NCBI RefSeq assembly: GCF_015706575.1
Contig: NW_024037071.1
Location: 9,289,774 to 9,353,773 of the forward strand
Direction of reading: 5' to 3'
DNA length: 64,000 nt
Source: Patiria miniata
Taxonomy: Eukaryota; Echinodermata; Asteroidea; Valvatida; Asterinidae
The notes below the pieces were generated by a model. The model worked only from the letters and a program-made list of their open reading frames with translations. It had not been told where the DNA came from and ran no database searches. Positions 52,261 to 63,565 of this stretch are shown piece by piece. Both the position numbers and the translations under genes were made by a program. Each line of letters opens with the position of its first letter. The stretch's first letter is position 1.

Positions 52261-55200
52261 TCATACTGATAGATTTTCCTCAATCTGGGAGAGGATGTCC
52301 GGCATGTTGGATGCAGGAACAATCATGACAGTCCTGTAGGTTTTGTACTCGATGTCGTCAAAGGACCAGGTCCCTCCAAGGGCCGAGTCGCTCTCCGCCG
52401 AGACTGGGTACTCAAAGGACAGCAGGGCAGCCTGGAGAAGATAAAAAAGAGAACAAACATGTTATACCTGTAGTCTTATTTGCCTAGTTCTCAAGTGGGC
52501 ATACAGGTGAAATATACTGCATCTCTGTGTGCATGAGCATATAAATTGATTTTAAAGTTTATACGCAGAAATTGACTGGAGTGGGATTTGAACCTGTGAC
52601 CTCGGGATTGCCGTTCTGGTGCTCTACCAACTGAGCGAGCAAGACGTATGTTCGCGGTTTCCCCATTTTTTCAATGCCTTTGTTCAAGGGGCGCTACAGG
52701 GTAAAGCCCTGCTCCAGTCAATTTCTTTGTTTACCTTTAAAATAAGAATAGGGAACCGCCAACATAGGGCTGGATAGCTCAGTTGGTAGAGCACCGGAAC
52801 GGCAATCCGGAGGTCGCAGTTTAAACTGTGCTACAGTCAATGTCTTTGTTCAACTTTAAAACAATTAAATGGCTCCTTGTAAGTTGTAATATTTGAAAGC
52901 ATTTAAACTGAGTTGAACCTGTGTCAGAGTTCACATGGACGGTATGCCTGTTGCATTCTGACTCTTTATATCTATTAAGTTGGATATTAACCCTCCTTTT
53001 GAAACTGAGGTACAAAGTATGAGCAATTGGTTTACCGAATTTGAGAATTAACGATGGCTCTTAGCAAATATGTCTATGGGGTAGGACATAAAACATGTCG
53101 CTTACCCCTAGACAGGGAAAGTTTTAGGTTTTACAGGCTTACGAGGGGATATATCATTTGAACCTTGAACTAAGGATACATGTACATGCAGTTTAATGGG
53201 TATCCTATAAAGGTAATTTTACACCTTACCTTGTGGAAATATTCATCTTCAGCATTAGAAAACAGCAGCTCATTCTCGGGCACGGTGTTGCCCCCCGTTT
53301 TCTTCTTCTTTTTGCTCTTGGCCGGCTGACTGTTGCCGTCTTCCCTGTAGCTCTTGCAGATGAGAAGGAAGTAGTCAAATTTGAACTTGGGATTCTTCCT
53401 GGATGCCAGCTGCAGGTCTTTCCTGGGAATATAATACATGAAAATACTGGTAAGTGTTTAGGTGAAAACGTCTCACTGTTTAATTCAAATGACAAGTTAA
53501 GAAGTGCCATTTTGACCAATTTTGAGTTCCAAAACCATAGTTGTACAACAATCTATTAGGTTATCATGTAGACAAAGAATACAGAAGTGTGGAGTAATGA
53601 ACGAGTGTAGGTAACACTATGTATGATGAACATCTTCCATTAAAATAAAAATGAATAAACCTGACTTCCAGTATTTAATGTTATCAACGAATATGGCAAT
53701 ATAATTTGGGACCTAATGGGTATGTCCACTGTAGCAAAATTGTAGGAAACAGCAGTGTGGACTAAACCTGTGTTCTACTGTGTATGTTTATGCGCATGCT
53801 ATTCAAGTAACAGTAAGTATCTTATACTCTAAACCTCTTCCATAGGCCATTTCTGTTAAATTTTGTTGTTGTTGAGGGGGATGGGTTTGTGAAAACACCA
53901 GTTAATTTATAACTATCGTCTTTTAACCCCTGCTCTTCCCTGATCTCCAATTCACTTCAGTGTTTTAAAAAAGTGACTGGCCCATGTTTTTTGCACAGCC
54001 CTCCAATATCTGCCACTGTACTTTGGGGGTGAACCACAGTACACTCCAAGAACTGCCAAAGAGTATTGACGGAAAGGTTGGCCATGCTGTGAGAATACTC
54101 TGTTTACAAGTTTGCTTTCCAGGTCGCCTTAATGCACTTGTAAAATACAACATTGTGCGATACCAAAAGTCAACGGAGACTTACTGCAGGCTTTTGTGCA
54201 AGGGAGGCGCCAACTGGGGCGGAATGTTGACAAATCTCTCGTTGAGCATCAGTCCCACACTGTGCGTAGGATCGTTGAGGGTCCGCACAAATTGCTCCTG
54301 GTCTGCAGCCGGTGCGCACTTGGAACACTTCTCCTCTAGAAGGCTCTGTACGTCTTTTATGCAGCTTTCATTCTTTTGAAAAGGAAACATCAACAATATT
54401 TGATAGTTGTTGTAAAGACGAATTTTATTTTACCTAATCAATTCCATTCGGGCAGGGAAAGGGGCCACTGGCTCATAGTTTGGGTCTGTAAACCCAACAC
54501 TGCTTGTGGTCTATTTGTCTGCAAAATAGTCCATTTTAGCTCCCCTCAGTACTGACCTATCGCCGTTTGCGAGTTAGCCACGCCCCTTAGACAACCCTAT
54601 GGAATTTGTGTACGCTAAGTTTTGTTTGTCTCAGATGTATCACGTTCCGCGTCCATTTGTATATCATGTAATTGGACAATATTTCACAAACTGCGTTGAC
54701 GCGATTCTAACGCAAGTCTACCGCGATAGGTCAATTGGAAGTTGACTAGCTGGTCATGCTAGTTCCGGAGGCAAAGCCGACGGAACCTCATTCATAAAGA
54801 CCTTATCGGTCAAAAACCATAAACAGTTGAAAAGTTGACAAACTTCCCACAAGTTTTGTTCTGCCATTTTACTCCATGTTCGGGACTTTTCAATGGTGCG
54901 TGCGGTGCATTGCAGTGTGCTCGACATCTCCTTGTATTGAAAACAAATCAGTGGCTCTCAAGCCGGCAGAGCCCCTGGTACATACTGCATGCATGTGGCG
55001 CAGAGCACAGGTGCTCGTGACTAGTTTTAAACATTGCTGTTTAAACAATGAGCAGTGTTTAAAGCTATAGTCCATCATTTGCAGCCATCCGAAAAGTAAC
55101 TGGCGTAATTATTGTTGAAAAACAAACTTGGTTGAAAGATAGTAAGGGAACTAAACTCCCTGTGAAATTATTCTTTCTGGGAAGCTGTCATTTTGAAATA

Positions 55201-58200
55201 ATCAACGAAAGAAGGCATTTCCAACAGTGATTCTTAAGAAGCACCGTAGGAAAATTTAAATTAGTAGTTCGTTTTGTTATTCAGCGCAGCGCGCACAAGT
55301 ATTGGAACGACGCACACGCGCGCGCGGTTGTTGTAATTCGTCGGATCAGTGCGCGACATCGCGTATAGCTGCAATTCAAAACAATTCAAAACATGATTCA
55401 GTAACTTTTGATTTGAAATTGAGATCTTAGAATGCTGTTTTTCTCGGAATGTACAGCTGAAGCTTAGCTGAAACTTCATCAGGTTAGTTGCTCAGTATCC
55501 TTCATTAGATTTTGAACTCTTTTGTTGCTTCAAACGAACAAAATGCACAAATTACAAATGATGGACTGTAGCTTTAAATGGAAGTTTAAAACCACCCACA
55601 TGATGGGCTCTTGACCAATAGGGATAGGTTAACTGTCTCAGGTATTTATGAATAAAAGATTTACCCTCTTGTCAGAGATGTTGATAACCGTAATGATACC
55701 ATATACATGGTCCTCATTGTCATCATCGTCACTGGAATCGCTTTCTTCTGCCAGCTGAGCTTCACTTTGCTGTAATTAAAGTGTCATTTTAACAAAAACA
55801 CAAAACACAAAATATAAGGTGATTGATCAGCAGCAGATAAATTGACCTCAGACCTAATGACATCACCATTTGTTTACATGTGTGCTTCACTATGAGATCA
55901 TAGGAAAGCGCACAAGTAAACAAAGCGTGACCTCATTAGGTCTTAGGTCAATTAATATTTTGTGCTCAACCAAAGAAATTAGAAGAAATAGGAATTAAAA
56001 ACAAAAAACAAACAAATAAAAAGAAAGATGGTGCCATGCTGTAATTTTGAGAAATCACAGGTGATACTGACAAAGTTACTGCAGCTTCAATTTGAAATGT
56101 AACTGTGTATCAGTGTAAATTAAAGATGTTTAAAATATTTGTCTTACGTTGGAACTTTTCTCATAGGACCTTCACATGAGTTTAAATTAGATATTGAGTG
56201 TTCATCTTTGTCTACAAAAGCCATTCCTAGTATCAGAATATCTGGTTTTCATGAGCTCAGTACGTACCTTTAAGACACTTCCCACGTGATTCTGCGACAA
56301 GACCAGGTTGGACAGCTCTGAAATATTGACTTTGCTCTTCAAAAAAAGCTGCGAATGGAAAAAAAATATCTAGAGGATTCTTTTCTCAAGACTGGAATTG
56401 ACTGGATTTCACACATAACCCTCCCTCTCTGTCTGAAAAATTCAGCCAGTCAAAATCAATCAAGTGACTGGGTTTAACAGTTAAGAAATCCCTTGTGAAT
56501 TTGATACAGCAAATGCTCAGTTTGACAGGAGGTAATTGATATACCAGCTGTACCTACCAGGTACCTCTTTTGTCTGTCGACGGAATTGGACAGTGACACT
56601 AGTGTTTACACAAATGTGATCTGACTGTTTTTTTTACTAGTCTGTATACAAAATGATTGGCAGGGGAAGTTGAAGAACTTTTTGACTGTCTGTGACTGAA
56701 CGAGAACAACAGGAGGGTTAATTAAACAAGATGTCAAACTGCATGATGCCAGTTACGTGATTAATGTTACCTGTTGTAGTAATATTTTAATCCCGTGGAA
56801 GTCATCATCCTGTGGTGGCAGAGCTTCAAACTCAACCTGAACCTCCTGTATGGAAATAGAACAAATAAGACAAAAAACAAACATTGTAAGTTAAAGGGAA
56901 AATACAACATTTGCAAACATCAAAAAATAAAACTACCAAATCATTTTGAAATACCTTGCTGGAGTGTTAGTGAATGACAGTGTAAAGCATCCTGTAAAAT
57001 CATGGCACCTGGTATACTGTCATTTTCAAGAAAAGTGGTATTTTTGTATCAATTTCCAACGCTGGTCGGCCGACCAGCGTTGGAAAAAACTGGATTTTTT
57101 TCAAATACTGGCCCCAATTGACCATCGCACTTGTTTGCAATCGATTACACACCTATGAACGGGTACAAGCCAGCTAGACTGGTTCCCTGACCTTACAATT
57201 CCCCAATGTATGTAAACTGCTCTGTTTCTTCTTATATGGAGTCAGGGAACCAGACTACAGGAAAATGATTGTTTTTCTTGGTTTTTATAGCATTTTCGAA
57301 CCCAAAACCTCAAAAAAAGTCAGTGTAACTATATTTGCTATATATTTCCAACCCCCCAATTCCATCCATTTCTGAAAATTACAGCAAAAGCAAATGATGT
57401 ATATTCCCTTTAAGATGAGTTTTATCAAATTGGGTGCAGATTTCTCACACACTTTGGTTAACAAACCATTTTGAAATTGAAGTGCACCTTGGGCATGAAT
57501 GAAAAACAAATTAAACCAGACAACTTGTGCACAAACCTATGGCCTGGGCCTGTGAACTGGTTAAAACTTTCATTTGTTCCTCCAAACTATATCCAGAGTT
57601 AAAGGGAATATACAACATTTGCAAACATTGAAAAATAAAACTACCAAGTTTTTACGAAATACCTTACTAGGATGTTGGTAAAGGACTGTCTGAAGCATCT
57701 TGTAAAATTATGGCACCTGGTGTGAAGTCATTTTCGAGAAAATGGTATTTTTGTATACATTTCCAACGGTGGTCGGCCGACCAGCGTTGGAAAAACCTAA
57801 CTATTTTTCAACCACTGCTCCAAATTTACCTTTTTTTTTCAGTCCAAATTTTGTTTGCTATTGGTTACATGTTCATGAACGGGTGCAGGCCAGCTAAGAC
57901 TGGTTCCCTTGCCTTGCAATTTTCCATCATCTATAAATTGATCCATTTTATCTTTTGTGGAGTCAGGGAACCAGACTACTTGAACATTTTTGTTTTTCTT
58001 GGTTTTTCCAACCTTTTCGAACACAAAACTTCAAAAATGTCAGTGTAACAATATTTGATCTATTATACTAACCCCTCAAATAGTTCATTTCCGAAAATTA
58101 CAGCAAAAGCCAATGATGTACATTCCCTTTAAGTAATCATCTGTTCACACATTACTGCATCGGTAATTTGAAATATACTTATATTAAGAATCACAATATA

Positions 58201-59286
58201 ATTATAAAGCTTATCAGAATGAAGACACTTTTGGGGAATCCTTTTTAGATACCAGTTTCATGTCTCAACTGTGTTCCTCCCAATATTGGCCAACGAGAAC
58301 AAAGATTACATTGTATATAAGCTCTTTCCAATCACAATCATTCCTCAGGGCCTGATGACTGGTACCTTGACAAACATTTCGAGAACAATTTCTACTTTTT
58401 TCCTAATATAAAGTTTACCAAACAAAAGAATTTTATTTACAAATTTTCTGTGCATTAATTAGGTGAAGTTCTGATGATCAAGTAATTTTTGAAAAAGACT
58501 TAAGAAAAACTGAAACTGAAAAGTTTGACCAGTTCACTGCCCCCATAAGTTTGTGCATAAACTGCATTGCTTGTTTGTCATCCAAGCGAATGTCAAAAAG
58601 TTAATAAAAGGTTTAATTTTGAGTCCACATTCACCAGATATGTCACATAGTACATCCATACAGGAGAACAGCTAACTTTTAAACTGGTGGTTTGTTTGAA
58701 TTTGTAATGTGCTGAATATATAGTATTAGTACAGGCCAAGTGGTGTCTGTTGTCTGGTTCCCCAACCCAATAGTTTTCAACATCAGGATTTTTGGCTGCT
58801 GGAACCAGACTATCATTCTGAATGGTTCTTAATCTTGGTTGGTCTTTACTTAGGACTTCCCTTTTAAAACAAAATCCTCCAAAAACACTAATTTAATTAC
58901 AAAAGAAGAACATGAAATCGACATATAAAAAATAAGGAATCGATTAAACACATAAAAGTACAGAGAAGTTGAAAACTATTAACAGAAAAAAGAACGCATT
59001 TTAGTAATAGTAGGACCCCAGCTGCTACACACTACAGCAGCACGAAACCAGCACGATCGCCGATAAAGTGAACCTGTCCGGAATCTGGGCAAATCATTCG
59101 TTTCTTCGTGCAAAAGTAATAAGAAAAACATTTAATCACCTCATTTATTTCCTCATGAGGTGAATCATCTTCATATCCTTCTTCGTCATCATCTAAACTT
59201 GAGTCGCTGTCCTCTTTTTTATCAGGAATCTCTTCTTTTTCATCCAGATTTCCTTCAACACGCCTTTTCTTACTGTAAGTCGCCAT
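52261..59286 (-). CDS. BCCIP: BCCIP, BRCA2- and CDKN1A-interacting protein
   Basis: Exons on the minus strand, 5' to 3': 59286-59140, 56845-56771, 56348-56268, 55769-55665, 54372-54185, 53422-53230, 52431-52261 (stop TGA at 52263-52261). All join in phase to 319 residues (human beta form 314 as I recall). The N-terminus is acidic and low-complexity (DSDSSLDDDEE). Conserved family blocks follow: VQVEFEALPPQDDDFHGIK, VLSQNHVGSVLK, GLMLNERFVNIPPQ, LLFSNAEDEYF, and GGTWSFDDIEY followed by RTVMIVPASNMPDIL. The middle has a Lys-rich SKKKKKTGG insert. BCCIP binds BRCA2 and p21 and helps assemble the 60S ribosome. The start ATGG is in a good context. It converges with DHX15 and diverges from UROS. 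Confidence 0.93.
52574..52838. repeat. Pair of opposed tRNA-like sequences
   Basis: A minus-strand copy (52574 to about 52644) and a plus-strand copy (52768-52838) of the tRNA-like unit seen at 23219-23290 face each other. The second keeps GGCTGGATAGCTCAGTTGG and GAACGGCAATCCGGAGGTCG but its T arm is degraded. Remnants of a third copy (GCTCCAGTCAATTTCTTTG) lie between them. This is a tRNA-derived repeat, not tRNA genes. Confidence 0.7.
55059..55577. mobile_element. 'TTAAAGCTATAGTCC' family MITE, copy 2
   Basis: Same ends and CpG-rich core as 11697-12215. It lies in BCCIP intron 4, close to exon 4 (about 90 bp away). Confidence 0.8.
56891..57413. mobile_element. 'AAAGGGAATATACA' family MITE, copy 3
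   Basis: TTAA at both boundaries. The central palindrome CGCTGGTCGGCCGACCAGCG is perfect. It matches copy 2 (38237-38758) in inverted orientation, including the TCCTTATA-type segment. It lies 45 bp beyond BCCIP exon 2. Confidence 0.85.
57599..58132. mobile_element. 'AAAGGGAATATACA' family MITE, copy 4
   Basis: TTAA at both boundaries. It is closest to copy 1 (23566-24097), sharing the CCATCATCTATAAATTGATC segment, and lies in the same orientation as copy 3 only 185 bp away. Confidence 0.85.
58133..59139. other. BCCIP intron 1, no recognised element
   Basis: AT-rich unique-looking intron sequence. No gene, RNA gene or repeat could be supported here. Confidence 0.5.
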
Positions 59287-60786
59287 GTTGAATTTTCACA
59301 GGCTCGTTCAGATAGCTTTCTAAAATGTATTACAAAGTTCAAGTAATATACGCCCATTTCTTCAATTTGAACTATGATTATAAAACAATTAATATGAATT
59401 TAATTTGGAAAATATATCTATTGCATGAAAATAGTTTAGATTACTTTGTCACTGCATGGGAAAAACAATTATTGTGAAAGCTCCCAACATCGAACGACGG
59501 CTGTTGCGTGTCGATGTTATTGCAGTCAGCTGGCTGGAACAGTTGGATACTATGTGCAAAACCGGAAGTGGTCAAGAAGGGAGGACGGAGGGGAGATGTG
59601 TGCGTGGTTTTGTTTATCAAATAAGTGATGTACATGTAGTTAATTTTTTGGGCAAAATGTTGCAACCTGACGCCACTTTTTTCTTCATATGTCATCTCAA
59701 TCATCTTTTTTTTTTTTAAGTCATTGCAAAAATGATGATAAGACATGAATCTGGGACTGTGAGTGTGAGAAACATTTCCAATTTTGTTAGGAATATTTAG
59801 ACAATTTTCTTGACTCTCCATAGAATTTGTACACAACCACTGAAGTGACGTCAGGTTGCAAAATTATTTCCCAAGATCATGCTGTGCACTTGGCCCATTT
59901 TATTCCATCAATAGAGGGCGGTATAAATTATTAACAGAGATTATTACCGGTAAGGCGGTATACATTCATTACATATCCTTTTGGAAAAAATTGTGCAGAC
60001 GGACGCCACTTTTTTCTTTATATTTCATCTCAGTTAAGATCAGTCATTGCAAAAATGTTGAAAAGAAATGAATCTAGGACTAAGAAACATTTCCAATTTT
60101 GTTAGGAAAAATTACTTCTTTTCTTGACTCTCCATAGACTTTGTACACAACTGCTGAAGTGACGTCAGGATGCAACATTCTTTTCCAAATCTAGATTGTT
60201 GTGCGTAGTACTTTTCAAAGCAACAAAGTTTCTTGCCATCTTGTAAATAATCGAACTTGTGTTAAAATTGTGTTAACAATAACCGTGAACTGGTTCCCAT
60301 TTCCAGTCTAATGTAGGCCTGATTTTGTAATATTTGCGCCAATTTCACTCTCTGTGTCTTTTGCCCCAACTTCGAATTGAGTTGACTTTTACGCGGCAAT
60401 GACATGGTGTTTAGAACAGTGCCATGCCACTGCCATTCGTAATGGCGATAGTCGGCAGCCCTGTCGGTGTCACCCTAGAGGGCGTTGCCATGCCGAACTC
60501 AATTCCCCAAGCCAAATGGTTCTAAAAGCCGTGCTATCGCTGTGCTATTACCGTGCCATCGCTATGCCGAATTCAAAAAGTCAAATCAACTGAGTTCCGC
60601 ACATGGCAGTAGCTCAGCGTCTAGAACAGGCGTAAATTATAGGAAAGGGGCCCGTAACTACACAACTGCCCAACATGTCTATTCCTGAGTATCACAGAGG
60701 AACCTGTCCACTGTTTTGTGCAAGTTTACATTTAGCCAAAGAAAGTTATGCTATTGGTTTTTTTTTTCTGAAATAGACCTAATATA
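59287..60786. promoter_or_regulatory. BCCIP-UROS divergent promoter region
   Basis: 1.5 kb between outward-facing start codons. It contains two diverged copies of a repeat with TGACGTCA sites (listed separately) and two TAGAGGGCG motifs (59912-59920, 60476-60484). No TATA box is obvious at a suitable distance from either ATG. Confidence 0.6.
59655..60180. repeat. Two diverged copies of a TGCAAC...GACGTCAGG repeat
   Basis: Copy 1 (about 59655-59866) and copy 2 (about 59990-60180) share TGACGCCACTTTTTTCTT-like, CAGTCATTGCAAAAATG, ATTTCCAATTTTGTTAGGA, GACTCTCCATAGA and TGAAGTGACGTCAGG. The ends are inverted relative to each other (TGCAACCTGACG versus a CGTCAGGTTGCA stretch), as in a MITE. The CRE-like TGACGTCA occurs once per copy (59846-59853, 60160-60167). 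Confidence 0.7.
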
Positions 60787-60858
60787 ATGGACTTGATAAG
60801 AAGAGTTTTGCTGTTACGAGCTCCCAGAGAAGACAATGAGCATGACCCATATCAACAG
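60787..60858 (+). CDS. UROS: UROS (uroporphyrinogen-III synthase), first coding exon
   Basis: ATG at 60787 in a good context (A at -3, G at +4). The 24 residues MDLIRRVLLLRAPREDNEHD then PYQQ end at a GTAAGC donor after 60858. They resemble the start of UROS (MKVLLLKDAKED...DPY), with the same break point after the DPY segment. UROS closes hydroxymethylbilane to uroporphyrinogen III in haem synthesis. Divergent pairing with BCCIP supports the call. No further exon was found before 64000, so the gene continues outside. A 24-residue match is short, so this is less certain than the other genes. Confidence 0.7.
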
Positions 60859-60876
60859 GTAAGCTATCTGTGGGGA

Positions 60877-61085
60877 ACAATAGAGGGCGACTGCTCTATG
60901 TTCCAACACCCCTATGTTCCGACACCCCTATGTTCCGACAACCCGCACACAAGATTGTGTTACTCCCGGTTAGGGTTAGGGTTAGGAATAGGAATATGGG
61001 CAGTCGGAACATAGGGGTGTTGGAACATAGGGGTGTCGGAACATAGGGGTGTTGGAACATAGAGGTGTAACCACAATAGAGGGCG
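60877..61085. repeat. Inverted array of 16-bp units with telomere-like core
   Basis: On the left, CTATGTTCC(A/G)ACACCCC units run rightward; after a loop holding GTTAGGGTTAGGGTTAGG the complementary GGGGTGT(T/C)GGAACATAG units return. A 13-bp direct repeat ACAATAGAGGGCG flanks it (60877-60889 and 61073-61085). It lies about 20 bp after the UROS exon 1 donor. Confidence 0.85.
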
Positions 61086-61179
61086 CTTTGTTACCTAGCC
61101 CCGATGTTCCATCGGAATGACAGAACTTTGCACATCCGTTGCTGTTCAACATTTTAATAGTGTACGGCGTGTGCCAATA

Positions 61180-61623
61180 AAAATGTAGCAGTCAATCCAT
61201 AAATATTAAAAAATACTAGCACTCCCTTTTTGCAAAACTTGTCTATAGAGTTTGAAGATATAGTACACAATGGTCTTTATCCCATCTCATTTGGACACCC
61301 AGTGCAGAGATACAGTTCATTAAAATGAAAGGACTTGAATTTCAAGTTGGGCCACTTTTCAGATTATCTGGTATCTAATGAAAGGCATTCACATACCGAG
61401 AAGGTGAATGCCTTTCATTAGATACCAGATAATCTGAAAAGTGGCCCAAACAGATTTTGACAGTCTTTACAAGCTTCGAATCAAAGTCCGAATCACACAG
61501 AACAAAAATCCTGTCATGGGTAAGAAACACATCATTTATGGTAATTTTTTTTTTTTTTTTTTTACCCCCCAAAATGATTTAGTTTCCTCAGAAAAGAATG
61601 TTGTTTGACTGCTACATTTTTTT
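61180..61623. mobile_element. TA-flanked MITE with a perfect central hairpin
   Basis: Terminal inverted repeats AAAATGTAGCAGTCAA and TTGACTGCTACATTTT, with TA on both sides (61178-61179, 61624-61625). The centre is a hairpin with two perfect 46-bp arms (61347-61392 and 61404-61449) around an 11-base loop. It sits in UROS intron 1. Confidence 0.7.
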
Positions 61624-61762
61624 TAGGCATGCTGTAAAGCCCAGCTGCCTAGAGCTGTCATTATTAATGTGAGCTACCAGTCTGGGCCATCACTACAACT
61701 GTTCACTTACTTTCAAAAGATACAATTTCATGTTGACTTTTCCCTTCAGATTCTCTGCCTTT

Positions 61763-62195
61763 TTAACCCTAACCGCCCTGAATCCTCCAAAATCCTTTTT
61801 GCAAATTGGAGGAATTTGCAAGATTGAGGTTACATTTTTGTACATGTATAATGGCAAAAGTGGGTTGCTGATTTCGGAGTACGCACTGTGTCAAGGTCTT
61901 GGGCTGGACCTTGTGTTGTTTATGCTCAGCCGTGCATAAATTTAGTCCTTGATTATACTTGACATCCTCCGCACTGCTCCAGGATGTCACTGCCTCTGCC
62001 TCAGCCTATTGACAGACATAGCCGGAGGATTTTGCAGGATTCAGGCAGTGGTCATCCCTCCATGGGCCATATTCAAGAAATAATGGAGGAATTTGCAGGA
62101 TTGAGGCTATATGCTATTTTTCCATGAGGCCAGTTGGAGGATTTTGCAGGATTGAGGCTACATCCTAGCAAAAAGGCCTAGGGAGTTGGGGTTAA
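61763..62195. mobile_element. 'CCTCCAAAATCCTCC' family MITE, well preserved
   Basis: TTAA at both boundaries; CCCTAACCGCCC on the left and GGAGTTGGGG on the right. Three or four GGAGGATTTTGCAGGATT motifs, all in one orientation on the right side and one inverted on the left. Best single reference copy in this window. Confidence 0.75.
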
Positions 62196-63565
62196 TCAAG
62201 CTTCAACCCTGTGATGAGTGACTGAAGTCTAAAATTGCGTTAGGTCTGATTCGCATCTCCTGAATATGAAGTCCCATTGATGTTGTTTACAAGCATGCTT
62301 GTTGCCAACTTGTGCCATGCTTGCATTCTGGGGCATATTTTACAGACTTTATGGATTATTTTTTGTTTTCCCACCTGGTGTAGGGGGGGTGTTGGGGTGT
62401 AAACCTCCTACACCCTCTCGTAGATTCATCACTGATTATGCTGTTGCAGAATTCTGAAAATCTAATATCACCTAGGATTAACCTAACACCCTTAGGATCT
62501 TTATTCACTTCACAAATCCATCAAAATCTATTATTTAAAAGTTCTTATGAACATTTATGAAATCTAAGGCTCGCAGCAAGCTTGCAAGCTCATTGGTACA
62601 TGTGGGCTTGCCAGAAATCTAGCTGACATGCTTGCCCTGCAAGCTTGCTGTTAGCTTGTTGCGAGCTTGCAGGGAAGCTTTCAGCAAGTTTCTAAATAGT
62701 TATTTCATAAATCTTTCACACAGTAGTTTCGTAGTGTTTCTATGGTATTCTGAATTGGTTTATAAGAAAAATCAATCCAACACCTTTAAAATGATTTGTA
62801 TCAGAACACACTATGAGCATCGGTTTAATCTCATAAAGGAGACCTAGTGCGTTTGGCCATGTTCTTACATTGTTCCAAGCATCCACTACTTAAACAACTA
62901 CACTAGCAAGAGTCCAGCAGTTTCCCGATGACGAACCGAGCACATTGTTGGTAACGTCGAGTAAAAACACAACTGGTTCTCAAAACCACACAACTCAAAA
63001 GAGATATTATTCACATGGTTGTTACTGCAAACCTTCCATTCTTTGTACGTTGTTCCTTCGTTAAGTTACATCTTGAAATAAAAGATTATATATAACAAGA
63101 CCTCCTTGTCCAGTTCAAAGTATGAAAAATTTATGAATCCCGTAGGGCATGCATTTTCTAGCTAAAAATATTGTTGACACCACTCTGAAATATTTGGCTG
63201 GCTGCAGGTGATATTTAAATAGAACACTCAATTACTTGATGTAAGCTGATGAAGACTAATTCTTGGGGGCATTTGTGTCATTTCTGTAATGAATTTAAGG
63301 GCAGTGCTAGTTGAGCTTGTCTTGGTCTGGTATGCTCCACATTCATTTGAAGATGACATCTATTGACTTTTTCTTAATTGAGGGACTATTATTGCAGGTC
63401 CTTTGCCCCCCGTTTTTTTTTGGGGGGGGGGTTGTTTTGGTTTTTTAAACCTTTTTAAAAACAAAGCTTTGGATTTTGGTTTTATAAAAAAATTATGTTT
63501 TCCACATTATAAACAAAATGTGCAGTCTATACAAAACTCTTTCACCCAGTTTAGCCCTTACTCAA
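62196..63565. other. No recognised feature
   Basis: Presumed UROS intron. A GCTTGCAAGC-rich patch (62570-62690) repeats the word AGCTTGC several times, and a C-run/T-run/G-run block lies near 63405-63432. No gene or RNA is supported. Confidence 0.45.

Noticed and set aside
60969-60986. Interstitial telomere
   Set aside because: Only about three TTAGGG-like units, in the loop of an inverted array; too short to mean a chromosome-end event.
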